Made by a program: the position numbers and the translations under genes. Shown piece after piece: positions 25,505 to 33,680 of a DNA stretch of 57,964 bases (its first letter is position 1; each line of letters begins with the position of its first letter). The notes below the pieces were generated by a model that ran no database searches, was not told where the DNA came from, and saw only the letters and a list, made by a program, of their open reading frames with translations. The stretch is from CAUUCF01 sp045580225 (lineage in GTDB: Bacteria > Pseudomonadota > Gammaproteobacteria > UBA9339): the NCBI GenBank assembly GCA_045580225.1, contig JAZNNJ010000018.1, positions 1 to 57,964 of the forward strand, written 5' to 3'.

Positions 25505-27609
25505 TGTTTAGTGAACTAAATGCTTCTCAGTTGGAAGCAGTTACTTATCCTAGAAATTATTTGCTAGTTTTAGCTGGTGCAGGTAGTGGTAAGACTAGAG
25601 TATTAGTAAATAGGATTGCTTGGTTATTAGAAAATGGAGTGAACTTAGATGAAATTTTCGCGGTTACTTTTACTAATAAAGCGGCTCGTGAAATGATTTC
25701 TAGGTTGGAAACTATCTTAAATAAAAGGTTTCAAAATTTGTGGGTAGGTACTTTTCATGGTCTAGCTAATCGCTTTTTACGCCAACATTATGATCGGGCT
25801 AATTTGGATGCTAATTTTCAAATTATTGATGCTGATGATCAGTTACGTTTGTTGAAGCGTATTCATCGTACTTTAAATTTAGATACGGAAAAGTGGTTAC
25901 CTAAACAATCTCAGAATTATATTAATCATCAGAAGGAGAACGGAGTAAGAGCTAATGAAGTTGAGATAATATCTAGTCAAGATGAAACTCTTCGGGAAGT
26001 TTATCGTGCTTACGAAGAAGTATGTCGTACCGGTAGCTTGGTGGATTTTTCTGAGCTATTGTTTAAGACTCATGAATTGTTAAGTTGTGATTCAGAATTA
26101 TGTGATTTTTATCGTAAAAAATTCCGCCATGTATTAGTAGATGAGTTTCAAGATACTAATGATATGCAGTACCGTTTTATCCGTAATTTAGCTGTTCAGG
26201 GTTTGATGGTAGTTGGAGATGATGATCAATCTATTTATGGTTGGCGGGGAGCGGATAGCAATAATTTGAAACGTTTAACGAAAGATTTTAAACAGATGAA
26301 GGTGATTCGTTTAGAACAGAATTATCGTTCGACTAAAAATATTTTGGCGGCGGCTAACGCAGTAATTAGTTACAATCGTAATCGATTGGGAAAAAAGTTG
26401 TGGACTGAGGCCGAAACTGGAGAATTATTAACGGTTTATCGTGCTTTTAATGAAATTGATGAAGGTAATTTTATTGCTAGTACAATAAAAAAATTATTAG
26501 ATAAACAAGTATCGTTGGGAGATATAGCTATTTTGTATCGTTCGAATGCTCAGTCACGTGTTTTAGAAGAACAATTATTGCGTCATCAGATTAGCTATCG
26601 AGTTTACGGTGGAATGCGCTTTTTTGAACGTAGTGAAATAAAAGATGTTTTGGCTTATTTAAGATTAGTTTTAAATCCTAATGATGATTCTGCTTTTGAG
26701 CGGGTAATTAATTTGCCTAATCGTGGTTTAGGAGAAGCGTTGTTAAATCAAGTTAGAATAAAGAGCAGGGAAGATAATATTTCTTTGTGGAAAGCTATGG
26801 ATGAATTGGCTACCAATCGTAGTGGATATATTGAATTTGTAGAAATTGTTAAGGATTTAGGTAATAGAGTTGATCAGTTACTGTTAGCCGATTTAGTTGC
26901 TTATTTGATTACGAGAACTAAATTGTTAGAGTATTATAGCAAACCGCAATTAATGGATAGTTTGCAAAATCGTAAGGAAAATTTAGATGAATTAATTAAT
27001 GCTGCCCAACAGTTTATGGAAACTCAAGATTTACATGACAGTAAGGAAATTTTACGGAATTTTTTAGCTAGTATTAGTTTAGAAAGTGATCGTAAAGAAA
27101 ATGAGGAAGTGGGCGATTTTGTTAGAATGATGACTTTACATGCGGCGAAAGGTTTGGAATTCCCTGTGGTTTTTATTGCCGGTTTAGAGGAAGGTTTATT
27201 TCCTCATGCAATGTCGATTCGTGATGGGGATGTGGAAGAAGAAAGAAGATTATGTTATGTTGGAATTACTCGCGCGCAACGTAAATTATTTTTGATTACT
27301 GCAAATACTAGACAAAATCGTGGAGTAATTGGTACTAATAAAGTATCGCGTTTTTTAGAGGAAATTCCTAGTGATTTAGTTGAAGGGGGTAGTTTTATCA
27401 ATGTTAAAACAAACTTCTTAGAAAGTAGTTTAGAAGAAGGTATTGACGATGAATGGAAACTGCAGCAGCGAGTTCGTCATCTTCATTTTGGAGACGGTAC
27501 AATTATTTCTATTGAAGGATCGGGAGAATTCCGTTTATTAAAAATTAGATTTACTAAGTATGGGGAGAAATTATTGTCTCCTAAATATGCAAAGTTAGAA
27601 CGATTATGA
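25504..27609 (+). CDS. uvrD: DNA helicase II (UvrD)
   Basis: UvrD is a 3'-5' SF1A helicase used in nucleotide excision and mismatch repair. The 701-residue protein has Q-motif LNASQLEAV, Walker A AGAGSGKT (about 25-32), FTNKAAREM (Ia), VDEFQDTN (II, about 216-223), GDDDQSIYGWRGA (III), LEQNYRS (IV), MTLHAAKGLEFPVVF (V) and EERRLCYVGITRA (VI). The C-terminal RVRHLHFGDG...IRF tail is the UvrD/PcrA Tudor-like domain that contacts RNA polymerase, which sets it apart from Rep. It overlaps the aminopeptidase by one base and orn by 4 bp. Confidence 0.95.
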   Translation: MFSELNASQLEAVTYPRNYLLVLAGAGSGKTRVLVNRIAWLLENGVNLDEIFAVTFTNKAAREMISRLETILNKRFQNLWVGTFHGLANRFLRQHYDRANLDANFQIIDADDQLRLLKRIHRTLNLDTEKWLPKQSQNYINHQKENGVRANEVEIISSQDETLREVYRAYEEVCRTGSLVDFSELLFKTHELLSCDSELCDFYRKKFRHVLVDEFQDTNDMQYRFIRNLAVQGLMVVGDDDQSIYGWRGADSNNLKRLTKDFKQMKVIRLEQNYRSTKNILAAANAVISYNRNRLGKKLWTEAETGELLTVYRAFNEIDEGNFIASTIKKLLDKQVSLGDIAILYRSNAQSRVLEEQLLRHQISYRVYGGMRFFERSEIKDVLAYLRLVLNPNDDSAFERVINLPNRGLGEALLNQVRIKSREDNISLWKAMDELATNRSGYIEFVEIVKDLGNRVDQLLLADLVAYLITRTKLLEYYSKPQLMDSLQNRKENLDELINAAQQFMETQDLHDSKEILRNFLASISLESDRKENEEVGDFVRMMTLHAAKGLEFPVVFIAGLEEGLFPHAMSIRDGDVEEERRLCYVGITRAQRKLFLITANTRQNRGVIGTNKVSRFLEEIPSDLVEGGSFINVKTNFLESSLEEGIDDEWKLQQRVRHLHFGDGTIISIEGSGEFRLLKIRFTKYGEKLLSPKYAKLERL

Positions 27610-28154
27610 ATGATAGCAGAGATAAGAGATTAGTGTGGTTAGATTTAGAAATGACTGGTTTGGATCCTAAAGTTGATAGGATTTTAGAGATAGCGACAGT
27701 AGTAACGGATGGTAATTTGAATGTAATTGCAGAAGGTCCAGATATAGTAATTCATCATTCAGATAAGGTTTTAGCAAATATGAATGAGTGGTCGGTTAGA
27801 CAACATGCTTTGACTGGCTTAACAGATAAAGTTAGAGAAAGTAAAATCTCAGTTAAAAAAGCGGAAGCTTTAACGTTAAATTTTTTGGAGAATTTATTGG
27901 ATCCTGGAGTTTCTCCTTTGTGTGGTAATACAGTTAGCCAGGACAGGAGGTTTTTATTTAAATACATGCCAAAATTAGAACAATTTTTTCATTACCGTCA
28001 TCTGGATGTTAGTTGTTTTAAAATTGCAATTAAACGTTGGAGTCAAGCAAAACCCTTTTATAAAGTATCTCGCCATCAGGCATTGAGTGATGTTTATGAT
28101 TCTATTTCCGAAATGCGTTTTTACCGACGTATTTTATTTTCGCATGGCTTATGA
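27606..28154 (+). CDS. orn: oligoribonuclease
   Basis: Orn degrades dinucleotides and short RNAs left by other nucleases and is usually essential in gammaproteobacteria. The 182-residue DEDDh exonuclease has LVWLDLEMTGLDP (Exo I, Asp and Glu), PLCGNTVSQDRRFL (Exo II) and SRHQALSDVYDSI (Exo III, His and Asp). Length and motifs match E. coli Orn (181). It overlaps uvrD and rlmB by 4 bp on each side, an example of the tight packing in this operon. Confidence 0.96.
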   Translation: MNDSRDKRLVWLDLEMTGLDPKVDRILEIATVVTDGNLNVIAEGPDIVIHHSDKVLANMNEWSVRQHALTGLTDKVRESKISVKKAEALTLNFLENLLDPGVSPLCGNTVSQDRRFLFKYMPKLEQFFHYRHLDVSCFKIAIKRWSQAKPFYKVSRHQALSDVYDSISEMRFYRRILFSHGL

Positions 28155-28879
28155 AAAAGAATTATGTATTTGGGCTGCACGCGGTAAAAACTCTGGTTAT
28201 TAAGGAACCTGGTAAAATATTAAATTTGTTGTGTCAAGCAGAGCGTTATAGCGAATTAGAAGTTTATTTAAGAAAATGTAATATTAAGGTGCAAGTTGTT
28301 CCTAAAAAGATAATAGAGGGATTGGTTCCTGGGGTTAATCATCAAGGTTGTCTGGCTGAATTAGTGGGTGATTATACGAGAAATGAGTGCCATTTAGAGG
28401 AGATGGTTAAAAGTTTAGGTAATGAATTAAAGTTGTTAATATTAGATGGAGTAGAAGATCCGCATAATTTAGGAGCATGTTTGAGAACTGCTTGTGCTTT
28501 AGGGATTAATGGGGTAATTATTCCTAAAGATAAAGCTTGTGGTATTACTAATACAGTTTATAAAGTGGCTTCTGGAGCAGTAGGGGAGATATCAATTTTT
28601 AAAGTAGTAAATTTAGCTAGAACAATTGATTATTTAAAAGATTGTGGGATTTGGGTGTACGGTGCGGCAGAAAATGGAGAAGCTGATTTAGAAGGATTAA
28701 AATTCCATAAACCTTGGGCTTTAGTTTTTGGTAATGAAGGTTTTGGAATGCGTCGTTTAACAAGAGATAAGTGTGATGTTGTATTCAGAATCCCAATGAA
28801 GCATAAATTGGTTAGTAGTTTAAATGTATCGGTAGCAGTAGGAGTAGGCTTGTACATGGCTACTATTAGTAGTGATTGA
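28151..28879 (+). CDS. rlmB: 23S rRNA 2'-O-methyltransferase RlmB (G2251)
   Basis: RlmB methylates the ribose of G2251 in the 23S rRNA P-loop. The 242-residue SPOUT protein has the substrate-binding N-terminal domain (to about residue 80) and the knotted domain with LDGVEDPHNLGACLRTA (about 98-114), VFGNEGFGMRRLT (about 196-208) and IPMKHKLVSSLNVSVAVGV (about 215-233), the three TrmH-family motifs. Within this family the length and N-terminal domain fit RlmB best. It ends the aminopeptidase-uvrD-orn operon. Confidence 0.93.
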   Translation: MKKNYVFGLHAVKTLVIKEPGKILNLLCQAERYSELEVYLRKCNIKVQVVPKKIIEGLVPGVNHQGCLAELVGDYTRNECHLEEMVKSLGNELKLLILDGVEDPHNLGACLRTACALGINGVIIPKDKACGITNTVYKVASGAVGEISIFKVVNLARTIDYLKDCGIWVYGAAENGEADLEGLKFHKPWALVFGNEGFGMRRLTRDKCDVVFRIPMKHKLVSSLNVSVAVGVGLYMATISSD

Positions 28880-28897
28880 GAAAATTATTTTTAAAGA

Positions 28898-28926
28898 TTG
28901 ACTTCTAGGGAAAGTATAGTTAGTAT
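28898..28926 (+). promoter_or_regulatory. putative promoter of the tRNA-Ser/tRNA-Arg pair
   Basis: TTGACT is followed after 17 bases by TAGTAT, placed about 12 bp before tRNA-Ser. The -10 is imperfect; TATAAA at 28924 with a longer spacer is an alternative. Confidence 0.45.
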
Positions 28927-28937
28927 AAAAACGTTTT

Positions 28938-29025
28938 GGAGAGATGGCCGAGGGGCCGAAGGCGCTCCCCTGCTAAGGGAGTATGGGTCAAAAGCTCATC
29001 GTGGGTTCAAATCCCACTCTCTCCG
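28938..29025 (+). tRNA. tRNA-Ser (anticodon GCU)
   Basis: The 88-base gene has a GGAGAGA/TCTCTCC acceptor stem, anticodon stem CTCCC/GGGAG with loop CTGCTAA (anticodon GCT, reading AGC/AGU), the long variable arm of class II tRNAs and GGGTTCAAATCCC T arm. Discriminator G; CCA not encoded. Confidence 0.96.
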
Positions 29026-29034
29026 TTTTAATTA

Positions 29035-29108
29035 GCGCCCGTAGCTCAGCTGGATAGAGTATCTGGCTACGAACTAGAAGGTCGGGGGTTCGAATCCCTC
29101 CGGGCGCG
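29035..29108 (+). tRNA. tRNA-Arg (anticodon ACG)
   Basis: The 74-base gene has acceptor GCGCCCG/CGGGCGC, anticodon stem TCTGG/CTAGA (one G-T pair) with loop CTACGAA (anticodon ACG, the inosine-modified reader of CGU/CGC/CGA), and T arm identical to that of tRNA-Arg(UCG). No CCA is encoded. It is 9 bp after tRNA-Ser. A minus-strand frame over it (28988-29188) is the classic false ORF from tRNA antisense. Confidence 0.95.
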
Positions 29109-29165
29109 TATGCGTATGTGTTTTTTATGGACGATAATAGAAGTATGGATGGTTTGTGAGGAGTT

Positions 29166-30212
29166 GTGTCTGATGCTGATAAAAACATACATTATATAAC
29201 TTTAGCTAAAGTTGTTGCAGCTGTTGCTGTTGTTTATTTACATTCTAATGGTTGTTTTTGGGAATTTAATTCAGTAGCAAATTGGTGGAAACGATCAAAT
29301 ATTATAGAATGTTTGTTTTATTTTGCTGTGCCTATTTTTTTTATGATTACAGGTATAACCTTAATCGATTACAATAAAAGATACGGTTTAAAAGAGTTTT
29401 TCTTGAGAAGATTTAATAAAACAGTAATTCCTTATATTTTTTGGAGTTTATTTGGCTTGTTATTCAATGTTTATTTCTTAAAAAGTATCAGTGTAAAAGT
29501 TGTAACGAGTGCATATGTAATAAATGGTTTATTTTCTGGAAAAATTGTAGGTATTTATTGGTTTTTTATTGCTTTATATTCGATATATTTGTGTATTCCT
29601 TTATTTTCTTCGGTAGAAGATAGAGGTAAAAAGGAGGTGTTTGCTTATTTAATATTAGTTAGTTTATTGTTTAATTCATTAATTCCATTTATACTTAAAA
29701 TAACTCATTCTTGTATTAAGTATGATTTTTCGGTGGGGGTTGTTTCAGGGTTGATAATATATCCTTTGATAGGTTATTCGATTCATAATTATCAATTTAG
29801 CAAGAGGCTAAAATTTGTAATATATATTTTTGCAATTTTAGGTTTGGTTAGTCATATCATAGGAACTTATAGATTATCAATTGAAGCTGGGAAAATAGTT
29901 AAAATATTTAAAGGTTATAAAAATATTCCGTGCATTTTTTATTCTACAGGAGTTTTTTTGTTAATTAAGGAATATGGGAATGTAATAATGCAGGTTCAAT
30001 TATTGAATAAGATTGTAAATTTTTTGGGTCATTATACTTTTGCTATATATTTAGTTCATATTTACGTATTAAAATCAATGGTAAAATTTTTCAATATCAA
30101 TGTGCATACAATATTGTATATTTTATTTTCTCCTATCATAGCGGTGATGGTGTCCATATTAATTGCATTTTTTATAAGAAAAGTTCCAATATTAAAGAAG
30201 GTTTTGCCTTAA
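29166..30212 (+). CDS. acyltransferase family 3 membrane protein
   Basis: This 348-residue polytopic protein has about ten hydrophobic helices and the acyltransferase-3 (OafA/WecH-like) layout: a first helix with KVVAAVAVVYLHSN carrying the conserved His, FYFAVPIFFMITGITLI, and RRFNKTVIPYIFWS. Such enzymes acetylate or otherwise acylate surface sugars in the inner membrane. The GTG start is chosen because GAGGAG lies 3-9 bases upstream. It follows the tRNA pair by 57 bp and stands alone. The substrate may be the glycan made by the glycosyltransferases in this window, but that is a guess. Confidence 0.82.
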   Translation: MSDADKNIHYITLAKVVAAVAVVYLHSNGCFWEFNSVANWWKRSNIIECLFYFAVPIFFMITGITLIDYNKRYGLKEFFLRRFNKTVIPYIFWSLFGLLFNVYFLKSISVKVVTSAYVINGLFSGKIVGIYWFFIALYSIYLCIPLFSSVEDRGKKEVFAYLILVSLLFNSLIPFILKITHSCIKYDFSVGVVSGLIIYPLIGYSIHNYQFSKRLKFVIYIFAILGLVSHIIGTYRLSIEAGKIVKIFKGYKNIPCIFYSTGVFLLIKEYGNVIMQVQLLNKIVNFLGHYTFAIYLVHIYVLKSMVKFFNINVHTILYILFSPIIAVMVSILIAFFIRKVPILKKVLP

Positions 30213-30280
30213 ATATTTTTTATGTTTAAAGAATTTATTTAAATTTGTGTGATTAATACATTTTTGTTAAATTTATTTTT

Positions 30281-30289
30281 TGATATAAT
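30281..30289 (+). promoter_or_regulatory. extended -10 promoter of the amylase-fusion gene
   Basis: TGATATAAT is a perfect extended -10 (TGnTATAAT) with only a poor -35. It ends 15 bp before the ATG, so the transcript leader would be about 8 bases: almost leaderless if the first ATG is used. Confidence 0.55.
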
Positions 30290-30303
30290 TAACAAAAAAT
30301 AAT

Positions 30304-32250
30304 ATGGGGACTATGATATTAGGAGGTCTTTTAGCGCCATTTTCTATTTTTGAAGGATTAAATAAACAAGAAAAAGATTTTATTTTAGAATATGCTATTA
30401 CTAAAATTTATTTAGCAGATGAACAAATTGTAGTTGAAGGAACAGAAGGACAAGAGATTTTTCTGATTTTATCTGGGGAAGTAGTTGTAACTAAAAAAAG
30501 CCCAATTGGAGAAGAGATTTTTTTGGCTAATTTAAAAAAAGGAAATTTATTTGGAGAAATGGGCTTTATTTTAGGGACACAACGTTCAGCTACAGTAAGG
30601 GCTAAATTAGATACAGAAATATTAATAATTAATTGTCGTGAGTTAATCAACAATCATCAAGAGATAGCTAAAGTAGTTAATCAAAAGTTATTAGCTAACT
30701 TATCAAAGATTTTATCTCAAAAAATTTATTATCAGAATCATCATTTAGCAAGGAACAAAATTGTAAATGTAGAAACATCGACTAAAGTAAAAATTCCTAG
30801 TTCTATTTTGGTAATGTTAGGATGGCGTTGGAAAGATATTACCAGAGAAGTAGTTTTTTTGTCTAGACATGGTTTTGATGCGATTAAAATTTCTCCTCCG
30901 CAAGAATTTGTGTATATAGATGGCGCTCCTTGGTGGGCTGTATATCAACCAGTAAGTTATAATTTTAGTAGTTATTATGGGACAATCGAAGATTTTATTG
31001 AGATGATTGATTTTTGTCATAGTTATAATCTAAAAGTGTACGTAGATTTAGTTATTAATCATATGGCAGAGTTTAGAGTAGATCAAAAAATTAACCAAGG
31101 AACAAATGGAACACATTTTGGATTATATTATTATGGTCCTCTAAACGAAGACGGTGATTATTTTACTTATGATGATTTTTACCATTTTAAAGAAGGAGGA
31201 AATCAGCACATTAAAAATGAAGATTATGGTAATTTTGAAGGTATTTGGCGTTTAGAGCATTACGATTTTTTGAATTTACCTAAATTGGATTTAACTAAAT
31301 CTCATGTTCGTAAAGTTATTCGTAAATATATTCGAAAATTATTGTCATTAGGAGTAGATGGTTTTAGGTTAGATGCAGCTAAGCATTTAGTTATGAATGA
31401 GGTAGAAAGGATTTTTAAAAATTTGCGTACTAAAGATAATTATCGTCCTTATATTTATCAGGAATATTATGTGGGTTCTCCAATGGGTATGGATTTATAT
31501 AGTTTTATGGAAAAATATTTTAGAGTGGGCGGTGTGACTACTTTTAAATATGGAGAGTTTTTAGCAGATGCTTTACGCGGTAAAAATAATAATTTACAAA
31601 AATTAGTTAATTATTCTTTTGGGAGTTCGTGGATTCATTACCCGGAAGATCGGGCGGTTACGGTTATTGATAATCATGATACAGAAAGGATGATGGACAA
31701 TATGTTAAACTTTAATTCGCCGAATAATAGTTATGTTTTAGCTTATATTTTTATGTTAGCTTGGCCTTTTGGTATTCCAAAAATTATGTCTAGTTTTCGG
31801 TTTAAAGGTCATGATGATCCGTATCCTAGTAAACCGGTGTGGGATGGAGATCGTAATACTTGTTTTGATCATGGTTCATTATGGGTGGGACAACATCGTT
31901 GGAATGCTATTGCAAACATGGTTTTGTTTCATAAATTAATGGTATCAGCAACTGGAATAGTTAATGTTTGGACAAATGGTAATCAAGTAGCCTTTGCTAG
32001 AGCTAAAGAGTATGTTAAAAAGGCTATAGTAGTACGTGGTTTTGTGATAATTAATGCTACTAATGAAAGGTTAATGCGTAAATTTAATACCGGTTTACCA
32101 GAAGGTAAGTATTTTAATTTAGTGGTTAGTAGTTTAAATGGTGACAAGATGGATGGTCAAATAATTACGATTGAGAATTATGGTCAAGCAGTTATAGAAG
32201 TACCTCCTTATGATGCTGTTGTAATTTCTGTGGATTTTCTGAAAGAATAA
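30304..32250 (+). CDS. cyclic-nucleotide-binding domain fused to a GH13 alpha-amylase
   Basis: The 648-residue protein joins two domains rarely seen together. Residues about 10-135 form a CAP_ED domain (FLILSGEVVVTKKSP, NLFGEMGFILGTQRSATVRA). Residues about 165-645 are a family GH13 amylase: DLVINHM (Asp248, region I), GFRLDAAKH (Arg355, nucleophile Asp357), YIYQEYY (general acid Glu387) and IDNHDTER (Asp459). The segments SPPQEF and WWAVYQPVSY are typical of animal-type, chloride-dependent amylases; Arg355, Asn457 and Lys493 fall where chloride ligands lie, Lys being the bacterial (Pseudoalteromonas AHA) variant. No signal peptide is present, so it should act on cytosolic glucan, possibly under allosteric control. 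There is no Shine-Dalgarno before the ATG; a second ATG is three codons on. Confidence 0.88.
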   Translation: MGTMILGGLLAPFSIFEGLNKQEKDFILEYAITKIYLADEQIVVEGTEGQEIFLILSGEVVVTKKSPIGEEIFLANLKKGNLFGEMGFILGTQRSATVRAKLDTEILIINCRELINNHQEIAKVVNQKLLANLSKILSQKIYYQNHHLARNKIVNVETSTKVKIPSSILVMLGWRWKDITREVVFLSRHGFDAIKISPPQEFVYIDGAPWWAVYQPVSYNFSSYYGTIEDFIEMIDFCHSYNLKVYVDLVINHMAEFRVDQKINQGTNGTHFGLYYYGPLNEDGDYFTYDDFYHFKEGGNQHIKNEDYGNFEGIWRLEHYDFLNLPKLDLTKSHVRKVIRKYIRKLLSLGVDGFRLDAAKHLVMNEVERIFKNLRTKDNYRPYIYQEYYVGSPMGMDLYSFMEKYFRVGGVTTFKYGEFLADALRGKNNNLQKLVNYSFGSSWIHYPEDRAVTVIDNHDTERMMDNMLNFNSPNNSYVLAYIFMLAWPFGIPKIMSSFRFKGHDDPYPSKPVWDGDRNTCFDHGSLWVGQHRWNAIANMVLFHKLMVSATGIVNVWTNGNQVAFARAKEYVKKAIVVRGFVIINATNERLMRKFNTGLPEGKYFNLVVSSLNGDKMDGQIITIENYGQAVIEVPPYDAVVISVDFLKE

Positions 32251-32301
32251 ATATTTGAAATGTACTCGTTTAAAATCGAAACTTATTAGTTAAAGATAGT
32301 C

Positions 32302-32775
32302 TTAGGTGCGATGGTAAGGATGATGATTAAGGATAGTATAAGCGCGGTAAATTTGTTCTATTAAGATTAGTTTTGCCATTTGATGAGGTAAAGTTAGTTT
32401 AGAAAGAGACAAATACTGATGAATTTGTTGTCGTTTTAGAAGGTCTAAATCTAGACCATCAGCTCCCCCAATTAAAAAAGTAATTCCTTTAGTTTCTTGT
32501 TGCCATTTAGCTAAATTATTAGATAGTTCAAGGCTAGTCCAATTTTTACCATGTTCGTCTAAAGGTAAAATAGGATTTTTGAAGTTTAAAGCTTTATCTA
32601 GCAATTGTTGAGTCTCAAGAGTTTTGAAAACATTAGTATTATGGTTATTTTTTCTATTAATTGGTGCAAAATCGATAATTTGCAATTGACAATAGAGTTT
32701 TATTCTTTTTAGATATTTCTCTAAGTCGCTGCTTTTATTTGGATTACTAATAGTTAAAATGCTGATTTTAAACAT
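32302..32775 (-). CDS. rlmH: 23S rRNA pseudouridine1915 N3-methyltransferase RlmH
   Basis: RlmH methylates pseudouridine 1915 in helix 69 of assembled ribosomes. The 157-residue SPOUT protein has LPLDEHGKNWTSLELS, TFLIGGADGLD and a C-terminal HPYHR, the usual family signatures. I start at the internal Met (MFKISILTIS), since the 13-residue upstream extension does not fit the family length of about 155. It converges with the amylase gene (51 bp apart) and diverges from map. Confidence 0.92.
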   Translation of the reverse strand: MFKISILTISNPNKSSDLEKYLKRIKLYCQLQIIDFAPINRKNNHNTNVFKTLETQQLLDKALNFKNPILPLDEHGKNWTSLELSNNLAKWQQETKGITFLIGGADGLDLDLLKRQQIHQYLSLSKLTLPHQMAKLILIEQIYRAYTILNHHPYHRT

Positions 32776-32894
32776 GTGATTAATTTGAATGAAAAAAGAT
32801 AAAAAATCAAGCATATACTATAAATATAATTAGTTAATTAATTTGTGTAATTATTAAAAAAGTTGTATTAATTTATGGATATTTGGAGATCTGT

Positions 32895-33680
32895 ATGGGA
32901 AGAATTATTATTAAAAATGAAAAACAGATTGCTAAAATTCGTGAAGTGTCAAAACTAGCAATTCGTACTTTAGAAGGGGTAGTTGATTTAATTAAGCCTG
33001 GAGTTACTACTTTAGCTTTAGATCAGTGGTGTCACAATTATATTGTGAAAGAGCTAGGGGCAGTTCCTGCACCGTTGGGTTATCACGGATATCCAAAGTC
33101 TATTTGTACTTCAGTCAACGAAGAAATTTGTCATGGGATTCCAAGTAGTAAAGTTAAATTAAAAGAAGGGGACATTGTTAATGTCGATATTACTTTACAG
33201 AAAGATGGTTATTTTTCAGATACTAGTAAAATGTTTATAATCGGACATTGCTCTGCAAAAGCTAAACATTTAGTAGAGGCAACTAAAAAAGCTTTATATT
33301 TAGCTATTAAAGTGGTTAAACCAGGGGTTCCATTAAGAATGATTGGAAAAGTTATTCAAGATTATGTTGATCCGCTTGGGTATTCAATTGTAAGGGAGTA
33401 TTGTGGCCATGGAGTAGGAATTCATTTTCATGAAGAACCAAATGTTTTGCATTATTCTTGTAAAAGTGAAGTTATTTTGCAGCCTGGTATGATTTTTACA
33501 ATTGAGCCAATGATTAATGAAGGAAGTTATTTAACTAAGGAATTGAAGAATCATTGGACGGTAGTTACTGTAGATGGTAAGTTGTCAGCCCAATGGGAAC
33601 ATACTATTTTGGTTACTGAAACAGGGTTTGAAGTTTTAACTTTAAGGGATGAAGAGAAAGCAGAATTTCAAAAAGTATGA
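32895..33680 (+). CDS. map: type I methionine aminopeptidase
   Basis: Map removes the initiator methionine from new proteins. The 261-residue enzyme has ICTSVNEEICHGIP (His), VNVDITLQKDGYFSDTS (metal Asp residues), REYCGHGVGIHFHEEP (His) and FTIEPM and WEHTILV (Glu residues), the five ligands of the dinuclear metal site. Start: an ATG preceded 7 bases upstream by GGAG; the upstream in-frame TTG (32883) is inside that ribosome site. The stop overlaps nadE by 4 bp. Confidence 0.95.
   Translation: MGRIIIKNEKQIAKIREVSKLAIRTLEGVVDLIKPGVTTLALDQWCHNYIVKELGAVPAPLGYHGYPKSICTSVNEEICHGIPSSKVKLKEGDIVNVDITLQKDGYFSDTSKMFIIGHCSAKAKHLVEATKKALYLAIKVVKPGVPLRMIGKVIQDYVDPLGYSIVREYCGHGVGIHFHEEPNVLHYSCKSEVILQPGMIFTIEPMINEGSYLTKELKNHWTVVTVDGKLSAQWEHTILVTETGFEVLTLRDEEKAEFQKV

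Noticed and set aside
28988..29188. Minus-strand frame over tRNA-Ser/tRNA-Arg (GGIRTPDLLVRSQ...)
   Set aside because: A known artefact of tRNA antisense translation, not a protein.
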